A stretch of 64,000 nt of DNA, taken from Streptomyces sp. IMTB 2501 (lineage in GTDB: Bacteria > Actinomycetota > Actinomycetes > Streptomycetales > Streptomycetaceae). A program made the translations under genes and the position numbers. The DNA lies in NCBI RefSeq assembly GCF_001953885.1, contig NZ_MQUS01000026.1:4372-68371 (forward strand). The letters are read 5' to 3'. The stretch's first letter is position 1. Each line of letters begins with the position of its first letter. Below, piece after piece: positions 61,059-64,000 of the stretch. Below the pieces are notes generated by a model, which did no database searches, was not told where the DNA came from, and saw nothing but the letters and a program-made list of their open reading frames with translations.

Positions 61059-62770
61059 TCGCCGCCATCAAACCGTCAGGGTCCAACACCCGCGGCCTGC
61101 TCGCCTACCTCTACGGACCCGGCCGCCACGACGAACACCTCGATCCGCACATCGTGGCGGGATTTGCGATGCTCGGTATGCCCGACCCCGCCCGCGACGA
61201 AAATGCCACCCTCACCGAACTCGCCCGCTATCTCGACGAACCCGTCCGGCTGCGCAACAGCGAGTTCGGCAAGAAGGTCACCGATCATGTCTGGCACTGC
61301 CCCGTCCGCGCGGCTCCCGAGGACCGCTACCTCTCCGATGCCGAGTGGGGCGAGATAGCCCAGCGCATCGTCGAGGCGGCCGGCATCGCCCCCGCCGGTG
61401 ACGATCTGGCCTGCCGCTGGGTCGCCGTACGCCACGCCGGCGACCACATCCACATCCTTGCCACCACAGTCCGCGAGGACGGCCGCCGCCCCAAACTCCA
61501 CGACAGCGGGCTCCGCGTCGGTGACGCCTGCCGCGAGATCGAGAAGGACTACGGGCTGCGCCGGCTGAAGAAGGGCGACCGCACCGGTGCCCGCCGGCCC
61601 ACCCAGGCCGAGATGCACAAGGCCGAACGCCTCGGCTGGGACCAGACCAGTCCCGAGTGGCTCCAGGACCGCATCCGCGCCGCCATCCCCCACGTGACCA
61701 ATGCCGAGGAATTCATCGCCTACCTGGAAGCCGACGGCATCGAGGTCAACGCCCGGCGCGGCCCGTCAGGCGACCTCCTGGGCTATGCCGTCGGCCGCCC
61801 CGGCGACCTCAACGAGAACGGCGAGCAGATCTTCCACTCCGGAGGCAAGATCGCTCCCGACCTCTCCCTGCCCAAGATCAAGGCCCGCCTCGAATCCGGC
61901 CAGCCCGAAGAGCACCCCACCGCCCGCCGCAACCGCCCCAGCACCCCATGGCACCAGGCCACCGACGCGCTCGACACCCTCCACACCGACCTCGCCGACG
62001 ACACCCACGCCCAAGCCCACATCGCAGCCCTCGGCGAACTACTCGAAGCCACCGCCCAGAAGGCACCCGCCAACCTGCGCACAGAACTCCAAGCCGCATC
62101 CAAGGCGTTCGCCCGAGCCCAGCGCTCCCAGATCCGCGCCGAAGACCGCGCCGCCCACGCCATGCGCAGCGCAGCACGCGACATCGTCCACACCGCCACC
62201 GGCCCCGACGGCAGCGCACTCGCCGCCCTGCTCGCAGCCCTCGTCTGGGCCGCCATCGTCGCTGGGCGCTGGCACGAAGCGAAGGACCACGCCCACCAGG
62301 CCGACGCCGCCCGCCAGGCCGTCCGGCACCTTCAGATGGCCACGGACCGCGCCCTCGCCCCGACGCTCACTGAACTCGCAGGCCGACCGCCCAGGGACCA
62401 ATCCAGCCGCGTTCTCGCGAACGACGTACGGGCAGCCGTCCCCGACCACGCCGAACGGATCCTCGCCGACCCGGCCTGGCCCGCGCTCGCCACTGTCCTC
62501 GCCGACGCCGAAGCCCGAGGCCACCAACCCCACCAGCTCCTCAAGGAGGCCGCCGCCCAACGCGAGCTGACCACCGCCCGACAACCCGCCCGCGTGCTGA
62601 TCACCCGCATCCAGCACACCGGCCGGAACCCAGCGCCCAATCGCCGTGCCGAAGCCGCCCGCCGCCGCTCGACCATCGCGGGTTCGGTTCCCAACCAGCA
62701 GACCTGGCACGGTCAGTTCCCAGCGGGCACCACGTCGCCTACTGAACAGCAGCACCAACGACGCCGGTAG
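61055..62770 (+). CDS. Relaxase/mobilisation nuclease (MOBP-like)
   Basis: 571-aa relaxase. The N-terminal domain has a nucleophile-region MIAAIKPSGSNTRGLLAYLYGP and the metal-binding motif WVAVRHAGDHIHILATTVREDGRR (H-x3-H-x-H). The middle is helical, one hydrophobic segment lies near residues 385-410 (LAALLAALVWAAIVAGRW), and the C-terminus is basic. Nicks oriT and pilots the strand. GTG start within the mobC stop, so the two are coupled. Confidence 0.88.
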   Translation: MIAAIKPSGSNTRGLLAYLYGPGRHDEHLDPHIVAGFAMLGMPDPARDENATLTELARYLDEPVRLRNSEFGKKVTDHVWHCPVRAAPEDRYLSDAEWGEIAQRIVEAAGIAPAGDDLACRWVAVRHAGDHIHILATTVREDGRRPKLHDSGLRVGDACREIEKDYGLRRLKKGDRTGARRPTQAEMHKAERLGWDQTSPEWLQDRIRAAIPHVTNAEEFIAYLEADGIEVNARRGPSGDLLGYAVGRPGDLNENGEQIFHSGGKIAPDLSLPKIKARLESGQPEEHPTARRNRPSTPWHQATDALDTLHTDLADDTHAQAHIAALGELLEATAQKAPANLRTELQAASKAFARAQRSQIRAEDRAAHAMRSAARDIVHTATGPDGSALAALLAALVWAAIVAGRWHEAKDHAHQADAARQAVRHLQMATDRALAPTLTELAGRPPRDQSSRVLANDVRAAVPDHAERILADPAWPALATVLADAEARGHQPHQLLKEAAAQRELTTARQPARVLITRIQHTGRNPAPNRRAEAARRRSTIAGSVPNQQTWHGQFPAGTTSPTEQQHQRRR

Positions 62771-62852
62771 TACCTGCTTCTACGGCCGTGTGGATGAGCA
62801 GGTGCGGACTCCGTCGGTCGCAGTGCATGCAACCACGACCGGTGCCGTCGCC

Positions 62853-63599
62853 TCACCGTCGGATGTACCGGGCCACCGTGTACGCGGTCGGTCCGGTGAG
62901 TCCTGTTCCGGAGCCGTCGGTCATGTCCAGGACCTCGAAGCCGGCACCCTCTGCGTAACGCTCAAGCTCGCGCGGGAAGAGTACGCGCCTGCGGATGTCG
63001 TCCTGGGCCTCGTCGCCTGAGGGGAGTATCCAGTGCCGGTGCATGGTGTTGATCTGCGTTCGCAGGTCCCACTCGTGCCGGATCGTCACGGTCGCCGGTC
63101 CCCTCGGGGTGTCGACCGTGGCGCTGATCGGCTCCGGCCGGGTGATAGGGGCGACAGGGGAGCACAGCACAAGCAGCGTGCCGGGGTGGGCGTGAGCTGC
63201 GAAGGTGGCGAAGACCTGGCTGATCTCCTTGTTGCCGTGGACGTAGGCCAGGCTGTTGCCCATGCAGGTCACCACGTCCATGCGCCTGCGGAGCCGGACG
63301 GTCCGCATGTCCCCGACGCGGATATCCAGCTCGGGCCGGGTTCGGCGGGCGTAGTCGACCATGCCGGGCTGGAGGTCCACGCCGACGCACTCGAACCGCT
63401 TGGCGAGGATCTCCAGGTCCCGGCCGGTGCCACATCCGAAGTCGACCAGGGTCTCGGCGTCCGGCCGGTGCAGCTCGATCAGGGTCTGGCACATTCCCGC
63501 GGCACTGCTGTCGGACTGGACCACGTCGTACAGCGCGGGAACCCGATAGAGGAGGTTCGTGGCTTCCACGTGGTCCGCTTCCGTGTTGTGGCTGGTCAC
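62853..63599 (-). CDS. Class I SAM methyltransferase (TylM1/DesVI-like small-molecule type)
   Basis: 248-aa methyltransferase with motif I LVDFGCGTGRDLEILAKRF, acidic VGVDLQPGMVDYAR and post-I VTCMGNSLAYV. The layout with the DLQPGM..RR stretch and the HEWDLRTQINTMHRHW strand is like N,N-dimethyltransferases of amino sugars in antibiotic pathways. GTG start overlaps the stop of the upstream gene (63596-63599), so the two are one operon reading toward the relaxase, as cargo. Confidence 0.78.
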   Translation of the reverse strand: MTSHNTEADHVEATNLLYRVPALYDVVQSDSSAAGMCQTLIELHRPDAETLVDFGCGTGRDLEILAKRFECVGVDLQPGMVDYARRTRPELDIRVGDMRTVRLRRRMDVVTCMGNSLAYVHGNKEISQVFATFAAHAHPGTLLVLCSPVAPITRPEPISATVDTPRGPATVTIRHEWDLRTQINTMHRHWILPSGDEAQDDIRRRVLFPRELERYAEGAGFEVLDMTDGSGTGLTGPTAYTVARYIRR

Positions 63600-64000
63600 A
63601 TGAGGCTCCGCAATCCGACCTCCAGGGCGAGGACATCGCACAGCAGGTCAGGGACGGCCGGTGCGGCATCTGCGTCCTTACGGACCTGAGCGAGTGCCTC
63701 GCCGTCAACGTAGCCAAGGTCCACCAGGACAGACTCCTTCAGCATGTCATCCAGCACGGGCAGACCGTAGACGCGCAGTCCCTTCTCCAAGACGGCCAGG
63801 AAGTTCTCCGGCTCGGCCGGCGCCGCCACCGGCTCGGGCAGGCCCGTCCTCCTGATCCGCTCGCGGAACAACGCTTTGCCGCGCTTGTACTGGTGCGGCA
63901 GCTGCTCCATGAACCGAACGATGCGCGGGTGCACGAGCGGGCTCACCGGCCAGACTCCGGCCCGAAGAAATCCGGGATTGTGCATCCCGAACGCCATCAG
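63596..64000 (-). CDS. Partial gene: C-terminus of an asparagine-synthase-like protein
   Basis: 133 or more C-terminal codons; the frame is open through the window edge. GVWPVSPLVHPRIVRFMEQLPHQYKRGKALFRERIRR resembles the helix near the end of asparagine synthetase (class B) proteins, where HPxxxxFxxxLP and a GK(x)LxR segment occur. Whether the ATP-binding SGGxDS site is present is beyond the window. Such proteins also act as amide-forming cyclases in natural product pathways. Confidence 0.5.
   Translation of the reverse strand: MMAFGMHNPGFLRAGVWPVSPLVHPRIVRFMEQLPHQYKRGKALFRERIRRTGLPEPVAAPAEPENFLAVLEKGLRVYGLPVLDDMLKESVLVDLGYVDGEALAQVRKDADAAPAVPDLLCDVLALEVGLRSLM

Larger units (their letters stand above)
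54305..64000. mobile_element. Integrative (mobilisable) element at tRNA-Thr, open to the right
   Basis: Contents in order: tRNA-Thr (att), tyrosine integrase, XRE regulator, excisionase, palindrome array, DUF3631 ATPase, DUF2637 membrane protein, candidate oriT, MobC, relaxase, then cargo. I found no second copy of the tRNA 3' end (GGTTCGAATCCCGAAGG) up to 64000, so the right end is outside the window or lost. No FtsK/TraB-like DNA translocase, and no replication initiator other than possibly the DUF3631 protein, is present in the visible part, so it may be mobilisable rather than self-transmissible. Confidence 0.8.

Overview
The window is high-GC actinobacterial chromosome and is almost certainly Streptomyces. 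Evidence: the gene order matches the wblA to bldG to topA region known from Streptomyces coelicolor, GTG and TTG starts are common, -10-only (leaderless) starts occur, and developmental genes (wblA, bldG) and actinobacterial families (Ssd, DUF4244, 6C RNA) are present. A 3'-truncated gene runs off the right edge.

Left part (1-29.2 kb). A class A penicillin-binding protein diverges from wblA. A pair of ArsA-like ATPases converges on wblA. A short-gene operon follows (DUF4177, RidA, Nudix, metallo-beta-lactamase fold), then an ECF41-type sigma factor with an SRPBCC partner, a secreted peptidase-like hydrolase, a nucleotidyltransferase, and crp divergent from nth-Nudix-MarP-like protease. Next comes a minus-strand run: a small basic protein, an alpha/beta hydrolase, a holin-family membrane protein, nhaA and acetyl-CoA synthetase. 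A SulP/carbonic anhydrase fusion gene is broken by at least three frame changes. A deacetylase-like lipoprotein, a CooC-like ATPase, a Fic-like protein with a degenerate active site and a HAD hydrolase complete this part.

Centre (29.2-54.3 kb). A 6C RNA and a phased cluster of DnaA-box-like 9-mers lie upstream of a Tad/Flp pilus-type operon (ssd-tadA-tadB-tadC-DUF4244-TadE-TadE-like). That operon runs into the 3' end of a convergent DUF1998-type helicase. bldG and its partner kinase-like anti-sigma factor, the proton-pumping pyrophosphatase, a small lipoprotein, a methyltransferase, topA, a membrane/thymidylate kinase/coiled-coil fusion, holB and a second TAP-type hydrolase follow. This is conserved core chromosome.

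Right part (54.3-64 kb). An integrative element is inserted at a tRNA-Thr(CGT) gene: tyrosine integrase, XRE regulator, excisionase, a DUF3631 ATPase, a DUF2637 membrane protein, MobC, a relaxase, then cargo (a SAM methyltransferase and an asparagine-synthase-like C-terminus). No second att copy is visible, so the element probably extends past the window. The most striking non-coding structure is here. Between xis and the DUF3631 gene lie six 15-nt palindromes at an exact 24-nt pitch. Their arms change in a compensated way while hairpin potential is kept, and a stronger hairpin follows in phase. A 40-bp perfect palindrome precedes mobC and is a candidate oriT.
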